Translations under genes and position numbers: made by a program
Shown: positions 34,023 through 44,788 of the stretch, piece by piece
Layout of the letters: each line of letters opens with the position of its first letter
Numbering within the stretch: position 1 is the stretch's first letter
Notes under the pieces: model-generated
What the model was told of the DNA's origin: nothing
Seen by the model: only the letters and a program-made list of their open reading frames with translations
The model's database searches: none
From: UMGS1519 sp963621885
GTDB taxonomy: Bacteria > Actinomycetota > Coriobacteriia > Coriobacteriales > Eggerthellaceae
Reading direction: 5' to 3'
NCBI GenBank assembly: GCA_963621885.1
Contig: CAVFFT010000067.1
Location: 1 to 48,109 of the forward strand
DNA length: 48,109 nucleotides

Positions 34023-35372
34023 TTAGCGGCCGCTCTTCCCCACGCGCGCGTACACCACGAGAACGATTGCAAGCGCAAGCGCCGCCATCAGGGCAAATAG
34101 CACGTATGATACAAGATAGGTTCCCGTGAGGTCGCGAATGATGCCCGGCAGAAGTGTGAAGACGAAGCCGCCGGCCGCATAGCCCAGCTGGAAGCTGCGC
34201 ACCGTCGCGACCCGTTCCTCGGGAAGCGAAAGATGGAGCGACCAAATGGGAATGCCCGTCGAGCCGATGGCAAGGCCGAAGGCGAAAAGGATGGTTCCGA
34301 GCCAGACGAGCACGCCATCGCCCGAGGCACCCACGCAAATGAGGACAAGACCGGAAATGAAGCAGGAGAACGAGATGATGGTGCCGCGGCGGTCGCCCAG
34401 AAGGTCGAAGATGCGGCCCGTCGCGAACTTCCCCACCGTGAGCACGAGGCCCATCACCGACAAGGCCAGCGCCGCAAAGGCGTGGTCGTGGCCCGCTTGG
34501 ACAAGGAAGACGGCAAGGAATGCCGGGGCGCCCACGCAGACGGAGCCCACGAGCGCCATGCCGAAGATGAAAATCGCATACTGCCGCTTTGCGAGCTTGT
34601 GACCGGTGGATGCAGGCGCAGGCGTGGCGCTTTCGGATGCAGAGGCGGGTTGGGCGCTTTCGTCCGCGGACGTGGCGGAGTTGGAGGCTGCAGTGCTTTC
34701 GTCAGCCGCGTCTTCGCTCGTAGCGGCTTCACCCGCCGCGTCACCCTCCGTATAGGCTTCGAGCCCCATTTGGGACGGCTTGTCGCGCAGCAGCATGAAG
34801 GTGAGCACGCCAATGACCAGCGCGATTACCGCCTCGCACCAGAACGACACGGAAAGCGACAGATTGCGAATCATCCACTCGGCGCATACGGGAATCACGA
34901 TGCTAGCGACACCGGAGCCAACCGCGGCGATTCCCACCGCCGTTCCCACTTTCGCGCTGAACCAGCGATTGATGACCAGCGTCGTGCACACCATGCCACC
35001 GAAACCATACGCGGCACCACCCACGGCAGCCGCCACGCAAAACGCGGGAAACGTGCTCGCAAGTCCAAAGAGCAGCATGCTCGCCGCCGCGCACAGGCAG
35101 GCGATAAGCGAACCGATGCGGCAATCGAGCAGCTGGTAATAGCGCACCACCGCGAACATGCACAGCAGCGAAACGAAGGTGCGCACGCCAATGATGATCG
35201 AGCCCGCCGAATCGCCAATGCCTGGCAGCGCGACGATATAGGGCTGGTAGACGCTGAACGAGGTGCTGGGCAGGCCAACATTGCAGAACATCAGAAGGAA
35301 GCAGCAGAAAGCGACGACCCAATGGTAATGTGCCGCCAGTTTGGGAGGTATGCGCACGCCTCTAGAGGCCAT
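34023..35372 (-). CDS. Major facilitator superfamily transporter
   Basis: 449 residues from the ATG at 35372 (GGAGGGG 7 nt upstream). Two six-helix halves are visible, joined by a central cytoplasmic linker of about 60 residues made largely of Ala, Ser, Glu and Thr (about 207-262). Motifs include RVR/GVRTF in helix 2, and in the second half GKFATGRIFDLLGDRRG, the motif-A-like loop of MFS. It resembles oxalate/formate antiporter-type or MCT-like carriers (GVASIVIPVCAEWMI), but the substrate is unknown. It overlaps punA by 11 nt, which hints at (but does not show) nucleoside-related transport. Confidence 0.82.
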   Translation of the reverse strand: MASRGVRIPPKLAAHYHWVVAFCCFLLMFCNVGLPSTSFSVYQPYIVALPGIGDSAGSIIIGVRTFVSLLCMFAVVRYYQLLDCRIGSLIACLCAAASMLLFGLASTFPAFCVAAAVGGAAYGFGGMVCTTLVINRWFSAKVGTAVGIAAVGSGVASIVIPVCAEWMIRNLSLSVSFWCEAVIALVIGVLTFMLLRDKPSQMGLEAYTEGDAAGEAATSEDAADESTAASNSATSADESAQPASASESATPAPASTGHKLAKRQYAIFIFGMALVGSVCVGAPAFLAVFLVQAGHDHAFAALALSVMGLVLTVGKFATGRIFDLLGDRRGTIISFSCFISGLVLICVGASGDGVLVWLGTILFAFGLAIGSTGIPIWSLHLSLPEERVATVRSFQLGYAAGGFVFTLLPGIIRDLTGTYLVSYVLFALMAALALAIVLVVYARVGKSGR

Positions 35373-36207
35373 CGACAATCCCCTCCATCAAGCGACTGAA
35401 ATCCTTTTCGCGCAGGGTGGCCACATCCATGATCTCGTCGGAATTCGGATCGGCGCCCTGCACGCCGCACGCCATGTTCGTGATGAGGCTCATGCCAAGC
35501 ACGCGCATCCCGCGATGTCGCGCGGCGATGACCTCCTCGACCACGCTCATCGCGACCGTATCGGCACCCCAGCTCGCAAACATGCGAATCTCGGCCGGGG
35601 TTTCGAAGCTCGGTCCCAGAAGGCCCAGGTAGACGCCCTCCTGCACGCGAATGTTCTCGCGTTCGGCAACTTCATGAGCGAGCGCGCGCAGGCCCGGGTC
35701 GAAGCAATTGAGCATCGGCACAAAGCGTTCCGCCATCTCATTCGGCGCATGGCCGACAAGCGGATTCTGGCCTGTGAGGTTGATCTGGTCGGCCATGATG
35801 CAGAAATCGCCCACCTGGTACGTGGGGTTGATTGCGCCCGCCGCATTCGTGGTAATGAGCGTATCGACGCCGCATTCCGCGATAAGCCATACGGGGAAAG
35901 CCACCTGCCGGGCCGCATAGCCCTCGTATTTATGCAGGCGTCCTTGCATGCACAAAACGCGTTTGCCTACCCCGGGAACCGTTCCCAAGACGAAACGACC
36001 CCGATGCCCCGTCGCTGTCGAAGCGCCCATGAAAGGCACTGCCGCGTAATCAAGCGCACGCACGTCCTTCAGCGCGTCGGCAAAAGGATTCAGGCCGCTT
36101 CCCAAAACGATGCCGGCAACCGGCTTATCATCCGCGATAAATTCGCGGAGCACATCGGCACCCCGCTCGATGGCATCGAGCAGATTGTGATCATCAAGCA
36201 TCCTCAT
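35362..36207 (-). CDS. punA: Purine nucleoside phosphorylase (trimeric type)
   Basis: 281 residues. PNP/MTAP family marks: VLGSGLNPFADAL (phosphate loop), ATGHRGRFVLGTVPG, LITTNAAGAINP, GLLGPSFETPAEIRMF and VAMSVVEEVIAARHRGM, with the base-binding Asn in LITNMACG. It splits (deoxy)inosine and guanosine with phosphate. It starts 11 nt after prmC and overlaps the following transporter, so salvage and transport may be coexpressed. Confidence 0.92.
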   Translation of the reverse strand: MRMLDDHNLLDAIERGADVLREFIADDKPVAGIVLGSGLNPFADALKDVRALDYAAVPFMGASTATGHRGRFVLGTVPGVGKRVLCMQGRLHKYEGYAARQVAFPVWLIAECGVDTLITTNAAGAINPTYQVGDFCIMADQINLTGQNPLVGHAPNEMAERFVPMLNCFDPGLRALAHEVAERENIRVQEGVYLGLLGPSFETPAEIRMFASWGADTVAMSVVEEVIAARHRGMRVLGMSLITNMACGVQGADPNSDEIMDVATLREKDFSRLMEGIVDGL

Positions 36208-36218
36208 TGTGCCACTCC

Positions 36219-37331
36219 TTAATGTGCAGCTGAGGTTTCGGGTTTGCGTGCCACAAGCACACGCGGACGACCCGCGAGGTCGCGCACGATGCGCTCGCCA
36301 GTGAAGCCCGCTTCCTTCGCGAGCGCGGCCGCCTCATCGAGGCAGGTCTCATGCAGCTCGCAGGCGAAGCCGCCACCCGGTTTCAGATTATCGAAGGCCC
36401 AGGGCGCAAGGCGGCGGAAGATGTCGAGTCCGTCCGCTCCCCCATCAAGCGCGAGCGACGGTTCGAAGCCGGACACCTCATGCGGAATCTCCGCGATGAC
36501 AGCCGTCGGCACATAGGGCGGATTCGAGACGACGAGATCGAGCGCACCGGCATATTCCGTCGGAAGGCCGCTTCCCAAATCGCATTCAAGCACGCTCACG
36601 CGGTCGGTAAGGCCGCAGTCGGCGACGTTCTCATTCGCAAGCGCGATGGCATCAGGGGAAATGTCGGTCGCAAACACGCGCGTGAGCTCGTGCTCGCTCG
36701 CGATTGAGCAGGCGATGCATCCCGTTCCCGTGCAGATGTCGGCAACCAGCAAAGGCGCGGTGGCATCAGTGGTTGCGGCAGCCGCTTCGCTCGCCACGCT
36801 GGCACCGTCGCCCGCTTCGGTCGTCGTTGCGTCTTCGGCATTCGCGGCGTACTCGGAAGCTGCCGCGGCATCGCCAACAGCTGCCTCAGCCCCGGCGGTC
36901 GCAGCATCAGCCGCCGCTTCCGCATTCTTGCGCGCGGCAACAAAGGCCTCAAGCAGCTTGGCGTCATAGGCATCCTGCGGCTTCGGCGCAGGCGGAAGCA
37001 AGGCCAAGGCCTCGCTCACCAGCACTTCCGTCTCGGGCCGTGGAATAAGCACGCCCGGCGCCACCTTCAGCTCAAGATAGCGAAAAGGAGCCGTGCCAGT
37101 GATGTATTGCAGCGGCTCGCCCTGCCCGCGGCGACGCACGGCCTCGCGCAAGAAATCGAGCTCGGCCGGCTCCAACGGGCGATCCATATCAAGATAGAGC
37201 GCGATGCGGTCAAGCTCGCACGCATGCGCGATGAGCATCTCGGCGGAATGGCGGGCGGATGCATCGCCGTGACGTGACAGATAGCCCTCGCACCACGAGA
37301 GCATCGACCGTATCGTCCAGCTATCCGCCAT
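36219..37331 (-). CDS. prmC: PrmC release-factor glutamine methyltransferase with Ala-rich insert
   Basis: 370 residues from the ATG at 37331 (AGAGGAC upstream, 4 nt after the prfA stop). The N-terminal helical domain ends at YITGTAPF and RPETEVLV. The methyltransferase domain has LLVADICTGTGCIACSIA (SAM motif I, about 195) and VVSNPPYVP (270-273, catalytic NPPY). It methylates the Gln of the GGQ motif in the release factor encoded just upstream. Residues about 113-192 are an extra Ala/Glu/Thr-rich insert joining the two domains, making it about 85 residues longer than normal. Confidence 0.94.
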   Translation of the reverse strand: MADSWTIRSMLSWCEGYLSRHGDASARHSAEMLIAHACELDRIALYLDMDRPLEPAELDFLREAVRRRGQGEPLQYITGTAPFRYLELKVAPGVLIPRPETEVLVSEALALLPPAPKPQDAYDAKLLEAFVAARKNAEAAADAATAGAEAAVGDAAAASEYAANAEDATTTEAGDGASVASEAAAATTDATAPLLVADICTGTGCIACSIASEHELTRVFATDISPDAIALANENVADCGLTDRVSVLECDLGSGLPTEYAGALDLVVSNPPYVPTAVIAEIPHEVSGFEPSLALDGGADGLDIFRRLAPWAFDNLKPGGGFACELHETCLDEAAALAKEAGFTGERIVRDLAGRPRVLVARKPETSAAH

Positions 37332-37335
37332 CAGA

Positions 37336-38448
37336 CTAGTCCTCTTCGGAGGATTCGCTTGCCGCCTCGAGCTTCGCCGCACGGTCGGCCGCCTGCAGCG
37401 CCGTGACCAGCTCGTCAAGGCCGGCACCGCCGTTGCCCAGCAGCACGCCGTTGTAGCTGCCGTTGTAGCCAATGCGGTGGTCGGTCACGCGGTCCTGCGG
37501 GCCGTTGTAGGTGCGGATCTTCTCGGAACGATCGCCATGGCCAATCTGGCTACGGCGCTCAGCACCTTCGGCCGCCTGCTGCTCCTCGAGCATCTTGTCA
37601 TACAGACGCGCGCGGAGAACCTCCAACGCGGCGGCACGGTTCTGAATCTGGCTCTTCTGGTCCTGCGACTGCACGACGAGGCCGGTCGGAAGATGCGTGA
37701 TACGCACCGCCGAGTCGGTCGTGTTAACGCACTGGCCACCCGGGCCGCCCGCGCGGTACACGTCAATGCGCAGGTCTTCGGGCTTGATGTCGACTTCCAC
37801 CTCGTCGGCCTCAGGCAGCACGGCAACCGTCGCGGTCGAGGTGTGGATGCGGCCCTGGCTTTCCGTCTTGGGAACACGCTGGACACGATGCACGCCACTC
37901 TCGAACTTCATGACGGAATACACCTTGTCGCCCTTGACCTTGAAGCTGATGCTCTTAAAGCCGCCCGCTTCGGAAGGGCTCGAATCGAGCAGCTCGATCT
38001 TCCACTTGTGCTGCTCGCAGAAACGCTGGTACATCTTGACGAGGTCGCCCGCGAAAAGCGCCGCCTCGTCGCCGCCGGCACCGGCGCGAATCTCGACGAT
38101 GATGTTCTTCTCGTCGGCCGGGTCAGCCGGAATGAGCATAACCTTGATCTCGTCTTCAAGCGCGGGAAGTTCCGCCTCGATGCGGGAAATCTCCTCCTGG
38201 CCGAACTCCTTCAGCTCCGGATCGCCGAGCATCTCACGCGCCTCGTCGAGGTCGTCGCAATCCTGCACATACTGCTGCGCCTTGGCAACGAGCGGACCCT
38301 GGTCCGAAAACTCCTTGGCCAGATGCGCGTATTCCTTCTGGTCGGCAACCACCGCCGGGTCGCCCATCTTCTTCTCGAGCTCCCGATACGCGCCGATGAT
38401 CTTCTCGAGCTTATCGCGCATGCTCGAGCTCTTCCCTTTTGCTGCCAT
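37336..38448 (-). CDS. prfA: Peptide chain release factor 1
   Basis: 370 residues from the ATG at 38448 (AAGGAG upstream). The RF1 tripeptide is PKT (193-195) in GVHRVQRVPKTESQGRIHTS, which marks UAA/UAG recognition, and the peptidyl-transferase GGQ is at 237-239 in AGGPGGQCVNTTDSAVRITH. Normal length. First gene of prfA-prmC-punA-MFS. Confidence 0.97.
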   Translation of the reverse strand: MAAKGKSSSMRDKLEKIIGAYRELEKKMGDPAVVADQKEYAHLAKEFSDQGPLVAKAQQYVQDCDDLDEAREMLGDPELKEFGQEEISRIEAELPALEDEIKVMLIPADPADEKNIIVEIRAGAGGDEAALFAGDLVKMYQRFCEQHKWKIELLDSSPSEAGGFKSISFKVKGDKVYSVMKFESGVHRVQRVPKTESQGRIHTSTATVAVLPEADEVEVDIKPEDLRIDVYRAGGPGGQCVNTTDSAVRITHLPTGLVVQSQDQKSQIQNRAAALEVLRARLYDKMLEEQQAAEGAERRSQIGHGDRSEKIRTYNGPQDRVTDHRIGYNGSYNGVLLGNGGAGLDELVTALQAADRAAKLEAASESSEED

Positions 38449-38471
38449 TCCCACTCCTTGTCAAACGGGCT

Positions 38472-38494
38472 CGCCGGCAAAATGCCTGCCGGCG
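38472..38494 (-). other. Hairpin after trxB
   Basis: On the minus strand CGCCGGC, 9-nt loop, GCCGGCG: a perfect 7-bp stem about 57 nt past the trxB stop and before prfA, without a following U-run. It may slow or process the transcript. Confidence 0.4.
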
Positions 38495-38550
38495 CGCTGT
38501 CTCATTCATTCTCGTACACGTTCACGTGTTCAGCTTTGAGAAAGGCCGCG

Positions 38551-39486
38551 CTATGCGTGACCGGCGGAAACATATGCGGCGGCGGCTTCCGCGGCGACCG
38601 CGCCATCAGCAACAGCCGTCACCACCTGACGCAGTTTCTTCGTCCGGACATCACCGGCAGCATACACGCCCGCGATGTTCGTTTCGCAGTCTTCCCCGGC
38701 AACGACATACTCACCGGAAAGCTCCAGCTGACCCGCGAACACCTCGCTGTTCGGCACGTTGCCTATCGCCACGAACAGCGCATCCGCATCAATTCGCTGC
38801 GTCTCGCGGGTTTTCACATCGCGAAGGGTGAGGGCCGCAAGCATGCCATTTTCCTCATGAAGCGCCGTGACCGCATGCCCCATCAGCGTCTCAATGTTCG
38901 ACGCGGCCTCAACCGCATCCACGTGAATCGCCGCCGCGTCAAAGGCCGCCTTCCGACTGACCAGCGTGACCCGCGCGCAAATGTTCGCGAGATAAAGCGC
39001 ATCTTCCAGCGCGGCATCGCCGCTGCCGTAGACAACCGCATGCTTTCCTTTGAAGAAGTTCCCGTCGCAGGTCGCGCAGTAGGAAACGCCGCGCCCGATC
39101 AGCTCGTCCTCTTGGGGAATGCCGAGCTTGCGGCTGCGCGCGCCCGTCGCGATGATGACCGCCTGCGCCGCATAGGTACCTGCGTCGGTCGTGATAATCT
39201 TCGGACTCGCCTGCAGGTCGGTAGAAACGACGCGCTCGCTCACGGTCTGCGTGCCGAAGCGCTCCGCCTGCTGCTTCATGGCCCAGGCAAGCTCGAAGCC
39301 GCCGATTCCCTCGGCGAATCCGGGATAGTTATCAATCGTCTTGATGACACCCGTCTGACCGCCCACGACAAGACCCTCGAAAACGAGCGCTTTCATGCCA
39401 GCGCGCGAGGCATAAATGCCGGCGGTCATTCCCGCAGGTCCCGCGCCAATAATGGCAACATCCACGCTCGTGGTCTCACTCGACAT
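38551..39486 (-). CDS. trxB: Thioredoxin reductase
   Basis: 311 residues from the ATG at 39486, the second of two adjacent ATGs because AGGAGG lies too close to the first. FAD motif IIGAGPAGMTAG, redox-active Cys137 and Cys140 in SYCATCDGNFF, NADPH motif VVYGSGDAALEDALYLA, and C-terminal GVYAAGDVRTK. It reduces thioredoxin, whose gene lies just upstream on the same strand. The trxA terminator lies between them. Confidence 0.95.
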   Translation of the reverse strand: MSSETTSVDVAIIGAGPAGMTAGIYASRAGMKALVFEGLVVGGQTGVIKTIDNYPGFAEGIGGFELAWAMKQQAERFGTQTVSERVVSTDLQASPKIITTDAGTYAAQAVIIATGARSRKLGIPQEDELIGRGVSYCATCDGNFFKGKHAVVYGSGDAALEDALYLANICARVTLVSRKAAFDAAAIHVDAVEAASNIETLMGHAVTALHEENGMLAALTLRDVKTRETQRIDADALFVAIGNVPNSEVFAGQLELSGEYVVAGEDCETNIAGVYAAGDVRTKKLRQVVTAVADGAVAAEAAAAYVSAGHA

Positions 39487-39621
39487 CATTCCTCCTTCGT
39501 CTCGTTGCGTCTTACCAAGTCGGCCGCCCAAAGCTTCCGCGGCGTCCTTCGCTTCTCGTAAGCTTGCCATATCCCCCGGCGCTTTGCGGCACCTGCGGCA
39601 TCTGCATCGGCCGCGCCGTTC

Positions 39622-39662
39622 ATGCAAAAGCGACCCGGCAGCAGAAAACGCCACCGGGCCGC
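39622..39662 (-). terminator. Terminator after trxA
   Basis: On the minus strand GCGGCCCGG, 15-nt loop, CCGGGTCGC (39654-39662 with 39630-39638, one G-U pair), followed by TTTTGC. It lies 17 nt after the trxA stop, so trxB probably has its own promoter. Confidence 0.7.
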
Positions 39663-39678
39663 TCCTTATGCACGAAAG

Positions 39679-39987
39679 CTAATTGAACAGATTCAGAACC
39701 GCAGACTTCAGCTGAGCGCCAATGACCCTGCGCTTCTCCTGACCATTCTCGAACAGGATAAGCGTGGGGATGCTCATGACACCATAGTCCATCGCGATTT
39801 GCTGCGCCTGATCGACATCAAGCTTGTACACGTATGCCGTGCCCTCTTTCTCGGCCGCAACCTTGTCGATCAGCGGCGCCATCATCATGCACGGGCCACA
39901 CCAGGTGGCAAAGAAATCAACAAGAACCGGCTTGTCTGCCTGCAGAACCTTCGCCTCGAAGTTCTCCGCGGTAATCTGCTCTGCCAT
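39679..39987 (-). CDS. trxA: Thioredoxin
   Basis: 102 residues, standard size. Active site ATWCGPC with Cys30 and Cys33, then APLIDKVA, the cis-Pro motif SIPTLILFENGQ and a C-terminal helix. Cytoplasmic disulfide reductase kept reduced by the TrxB encoded next. GAAGAAGG precedes the ATG. Confidence 0.97.
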   Translation of the reverse strand: MAEQITAENFEAKVLQADKPVLVDFFATWCGPCMMMAPLIDKVAAEKEGTAYVYKLDVDQAQQIAMDYGVMSIPTLILFENGQEKRRVIGAQLKSAVLNLFN

Positions 39988-40097
39988 GTCGGCACCTTCT
40001 TCCCGTCGATTCGCTTCAGGCCCAAAACCCGAAGCTCCTATTCTTCCTACAGTCTAGCCACCAACGACCAACGCAATCCCGCAAGCGTCAGACAATC

Positions 40098-40166
40098 GGC
40101 AAACAGCGCGTCGGTTCCTTCGCCTGGAGGCAAACAGCGTGTCGGTTCCTTCGTCTGAAGGCAAAA
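40098..40166. repeat. 31-bp tandem repeat, two copies plus a fragment
   Basis: Units at 40098-40128 and 40129-40159, then GGCAAAA. The copies differ at only four positions. Each holds CCTTC-4-GRAGG, which folds into a small hairpin, and the differences keep the pairing (one G-U becomes A-U). It lies between the zinc-ribbon gene and trxA. Confidence 0.85.
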
Positions 40167-40169
40167 GGC

Positions 40170-40694
40170 CTAGCGGCCGCCGTTCTGCGCCTGTGCCGAA
40201 GGGGTTTGCACCGGACGTCCATTGCCCTGCCCATTGCCCTGAGGGGCTTCCTGGCGCTGCTGCTTGCCCGGCGCAGCCGCGCCACACCACGGGCAGCAAT
40301 TCCAAACCGGATCAAGCGGACGATGGCAATGCGTGCACACGTTCTTCAGGCGCTGCGCGCAATGCGGGCACACGAGATAGTTCGACTCGACCGGATAGCC
40401 GCAACGCGAGCACTCGCCGTACTTCATGAGCTGACGCTGCTTGAGCGCCACCTCGAGCTCCTGCTCATCGTGGTCGATCTGCATCATCGGCGGACGCAGA
40501 AGCAGGTAGGCAACCACGCCCACGATGGGGATCAGCGAAATAGCCGCCCAAACGTACCACACGGCGCCGCGCGACCAGGCATCGCGGGCCACCCAGATGA
40601 TGCACAGCACATAAAGGGCCATGATCATAAGGCCCATGATCGTGATGATGACCTGCACCTCTGGCGACCATAACTGACTGAGTATCTCGCTCAC
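40170..40694 (-). CDS. Membrane protein with C-terminal zinc ribbons
   Basis: 174 residues from a GTG at 40694. Two N-terminal membrane segments (IITIMGLMIMALYVLCIIWV and WAAISLIPIVGVVAYLLL), the second with the phospholipase-D N-terminal-like pattern. Then a charged linker and two zinc-ribbon motifs: CSRCGYPVE with CPHCAQR, and CTHCHRP with CPWCGAA. A Gln/Gly/Asn-rich tail ends the protein. Function unknown; similar small proteins occur widely in actinobacteria. Confidence 0.75.
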   Translation of the reverse strand: MSEILSQLWSPEVQVIITIMGLMIMALYVLCIIWVARDAWSRGAVWYVWAAISLIPIVGVVAYLLLRPPMMQIDHDEQELEVALKQRQLMKYGECSRCGYPVESNYLVCPHCAQRLKNVCTHCHRPLDPVWNCCPWCGAAAPGKQQRQEAPQGNGQGNGRPVQTPSAQAQNGGR

Positions 40695-40737
40695 GTTTCC
40701 GCCTCTCTCCTCGCCCGCCTCGCGGGCCGCAAATCTC

Positions 40738-43392
40738 TTAACCCAGCTCTTTCAGCTGGCCCTGCACCATTTCGAGCTTGGACTTCGCATCGTTGAACTT
40801 CGCGCGGTCCTTCTCGATAATCTCGGGCTTCGCCTTCGCGAGATAGCCCGGGTTCGAAAGCTTGCGTTCAAGCTTCTGCACGTCAGCAGCAAGCTGCTTC
40901 TCCTGCTTGGCCAGACGCGCGCGTTCAGCATCGAAATCGACGAGGCCCGAAAGGGCGACGTAAAGCTCGGCGCCCGAAATGAGCGACACGCTCGACTCGG
41001 CAGGCTTCACCGCGTCAGCAGCCACCTCATACGACTCGAGGTTCGCAAGATTCGAAATCAGGTCGCCCTGCGCGAGAAGCGCGGCAGCATCCTCGCCCTG
41101 CGCCTTCACGGAAACCTTCAGCGCGGTCTTCGGCGACACGCCATAGCGGGCACGCGTCGCACGCACCGCGCCAATGAGCTGCGTGGCAAGCACCATCGCG
41201 CGCTCGGCTTCGTCGTTCACATAGCCGGCATAGGCCGCCGCATCAGGCCATTCGGCCATCATGAGCATCTTGCCCTCGTTGCCCGGCAGCGCGGCGAAAA
41301 TCTCCTCGGTCACGAACGGCATGATCGGGTGGAGCAGACGCAGCGCCGTATCGAGCACGAACACGAGATTGCGCTGGCAGGCGAGACGCTCTTCCCCGCC
41401 GGCCTGCAAACGTGCCTTGCAGAGCTCGATGTACCAGTCGCAGAACTCATTCCAGAAGAAGGTGTAGAGCTCACGCGTCATCGCGCCGAAATCATAGCTG
41501 CGATAGCATTCGTCAACCGCAGCCACCAGCTTGGCGAGACGCGAGAAAATCCACTTGTCTGCGTCGGTCGCCGGAACCGGTTCGCCCGGCTCGAAGCCCT
41601 CGAGGCTCATCTCGACGAAGCGCGCGGCGTTGCGAATCTTGTTCGCGAAGTTGCGGCTCGATGCGATGGCGTTCACGTTGAAGCGCAGATCCTGCGCGCC
41701 CGTCACCTGCGTGAGCAGGCCAAAGCGCATGCCGTCGGCGCCGTAATCCTTCATCAGCACGAGCGGGTCGACACCATTGCCGCGGCTCTTGCTCATCGGC
41801 TTGCCGTCGGCGCCCATCACCGTCGGGTAGATGATGACATGCTCGAAGGGGATCTGGCCGGTGCAATACATCGAGGCCATCACCATGCGAGCGACCCACA
41901 GACCCATGATGTCACGCGCGGTCGCGAGCACCTGCGTGGGATACGCATGCTCGAGCTCGGGCGCATGCACGCCGTCCTTCGTCCAGCCCATCGTGGCGAA
42001 AGGCCACAGCTGGCTGCTGAACCAGGTGTCGAGCACGTCCTCGTCCTGGCGCACGGCAGCGCCGCACTTCGGGCAGGTCGCGATATCGTCGACGCTCGCG
42101 TCTTCCCAACCGCAGGCGTCGCAGTAGAACATCGGGATGCGGTGGCCCCACCACAGCTGGCGGGAAATGCACCAGTCCTTCAGGTTCTCGAGCCAATCGA
42201 GATACACCTGCTTCCAGCGCGCGGGATGGAACTGGATGGAACCATCCTCGACCGCGCGAGCCGCAGGACCCTTCAGGCGGTCAACCGCGACAAACCACTG
42301 CTCGGACAGCCAGGGCTCGAGCTTCGTGTGGCAGCGGTAGCAGGTCATGACGGAATGCTCATGCTCTTCCACATGGTCGAGCAGGCCAAGCTCCTCGAAG
42401 GCCGCAACAATCGCCTCGCGCGCCTCGTCGCGATCCATACCCGAGAACTTGCCATAGCCCTCGACCACATGGGCGGTCTCGTCGAAGATGTTGATCTTCG
42501 GCAGGTTGTGCGCCTCGCCCATCGCCCAGTCGTTCGGGTCGTGAGCCGGCGTCACCTTCACGAAGCCGGAGCCGAAATCGGCATCCACGTGATAGTCGTC
42601 GAAAATGGGAATCTCACGGTCGACCAGCGGCAGACGCACCTTCGCGCCCACGAACTTCTGCTTGTCGGGGTCTTTCGGGGACACCGCAACACCCGTGTCG
42701 CCAAGCATGGTCTCGGGACGGGTCGTCGCCACGACGATGTACTCGATGCCGTCAACCGGCTCCACGAGCGGATAGCGCAGATGCCACAGGTGGCCGGTCT
42801 CCTCCACGTATTCCGCCTCGTCATCGGCGATGGCGGTCGTGCAGTGCGGGCACCAGTTCACGATGCGCTTGCCGCGATAGATGAGGTCGTCGTGATACCA
42901 GGTCACGAACAGGCGGCGCACCGCATTGATGTAATCGGGGTCAAGCGTGAAGTGCTCGTCGGAATAGTCGCAGGAGCAGCCCATGCCCTTGATCTGCTCG
43001 ACGATGGTGCGGCCATAATGCTCGCGCCATTCGTAGCAGGCCTCGATGAACTTCTCGCGGCCGATCTCGAGGCGGCTGATGCCCTTGTCGGCAAGCGCCT
43101 TGTCGACCTTCGTCTGCGTCGCAATGCCCGCGTGGTCGGTTCCCAGAATCCAACGGGCCTGGTAGCCCTCCATGCGCGCATGGCGAATGACGGCATCCTG
43201 AATGGTGTCGTCAAGCGCGTGGCCCATATGCAGCATGCCGGTGATGTTCGGCGGCGGAATGACAATGCTGAAGGTGTCGTCCTTATGCCTGCCGAAACCC
43301 GGAGTCCGTTCGAAATTCCCGGAATTCATCCAGGCATCGAAAATCGGCTTCTCGTGTCCGGCGAAATCGTAATCCACCTTTTTATCGGCCAT
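40738..43392 (-). CDS. valS: Valyl-tRNA synthetase
   Basis: 884 residues. HIGH motif in PPNITGMLHMGHALDDTIQD, the editing domain with VATTRPETMLGDTGVAV, KMSKS motif in MSKSRGNGVDPLVLMKDYG, zinc-type cysteines CDACGWED and CPKCGAAV, the anticodon-binding domain, and a C-terminal coiled coil (EKQLAADVQKLERKL) typical of ValRS. Charges tRNA-Val. It follows clpX by 36 nt and is probably in its transcript. No T-box precedes it. Confidence 0.97.
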   Translation of the reverse strand: MADKKVDYDFAGHEKPIFDAWMNSGNFERTPGFGRHKDDTFSIVIPPPNITGMLHMGHALDDTIQDAVIRHARMEGYQARWILGTDHAGIATQTKVDKALADKGISRLEIGREKFIEACYEWREHYGRTIVEQIKGMGCSCDYSDEHFTLDPDYINAVRRLFVTWYHDDLIYRGKRIVNWCPHCTTAIADDEAEYVEETGHLWHLRYPLVEPVDGIEYIVVATTRPETMLGDTGVAVSPKDPDKQKFVGAKVRLPLVDREIPIFDDYHVDADFGSGFVKVTPAHDPNDWAMGEAHNLPKINIFDETAHVVEGYGKFSGMDRDEAREAIVAAFEELGLLDHVEEHEHSVMTCYRCHTKLEPWLSEQWFVAVDRLKGPAARAVEDGSIQFHPARWKQVYLDWLENLKDWCISRQLWWGHRIPMFYCDACGWEDASVDDIATCPKCGAAVRQDEDVLDTWFSSQLWPFATMGWTKDGVHAPELEHAYPTQVLATARDIMGLWVARMVMASMYCTGQIPFEHVIIYPTVMGADGKPMSKSRGNGVDPLVLMKDYGADGMRFGLLTQVTGAQDLRFNVNAIASSRNFANKIRNAARFVEMSLEGFEPGEPVPATDADKWIFSRLAKLVAAVDECYRSYDFGAMTRELYTFFWNEFCDWYIELCKARLQAGGEERLACQRNLVFVLDTALRLLHPIMPFVTEEIFAALPGNEGKMLMMAEWPDAAAYAGYVNDEAERAMVLATQLIGAVRATRARYGVSPKTALKVSVKAQGEDAAALLAQGDLISNLANLESYEVAADAVKPAESSVSLISGAELYVALSGLVDFDAERARLAKQEKQLAADVQKLERKLSNPGYLAKAKPEIIEKDRAKFNDAKSKLEMVQGQLKELG

Positions 43393-43428
43393 GCCTCACG
43401 CCACCTTCATCTTCCTTCGCTGCTGAAA

Positions 43429-44766
<1,338 letters not shown>

Positions 44767-44788
44767 ACAGCAATTCCTCTGCTTGTCG

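Noticed and set aside
40098..40166. Short CRISPR-like array
   Set aside because: The two units are directly adjacent without spacers and there are no cas genes.
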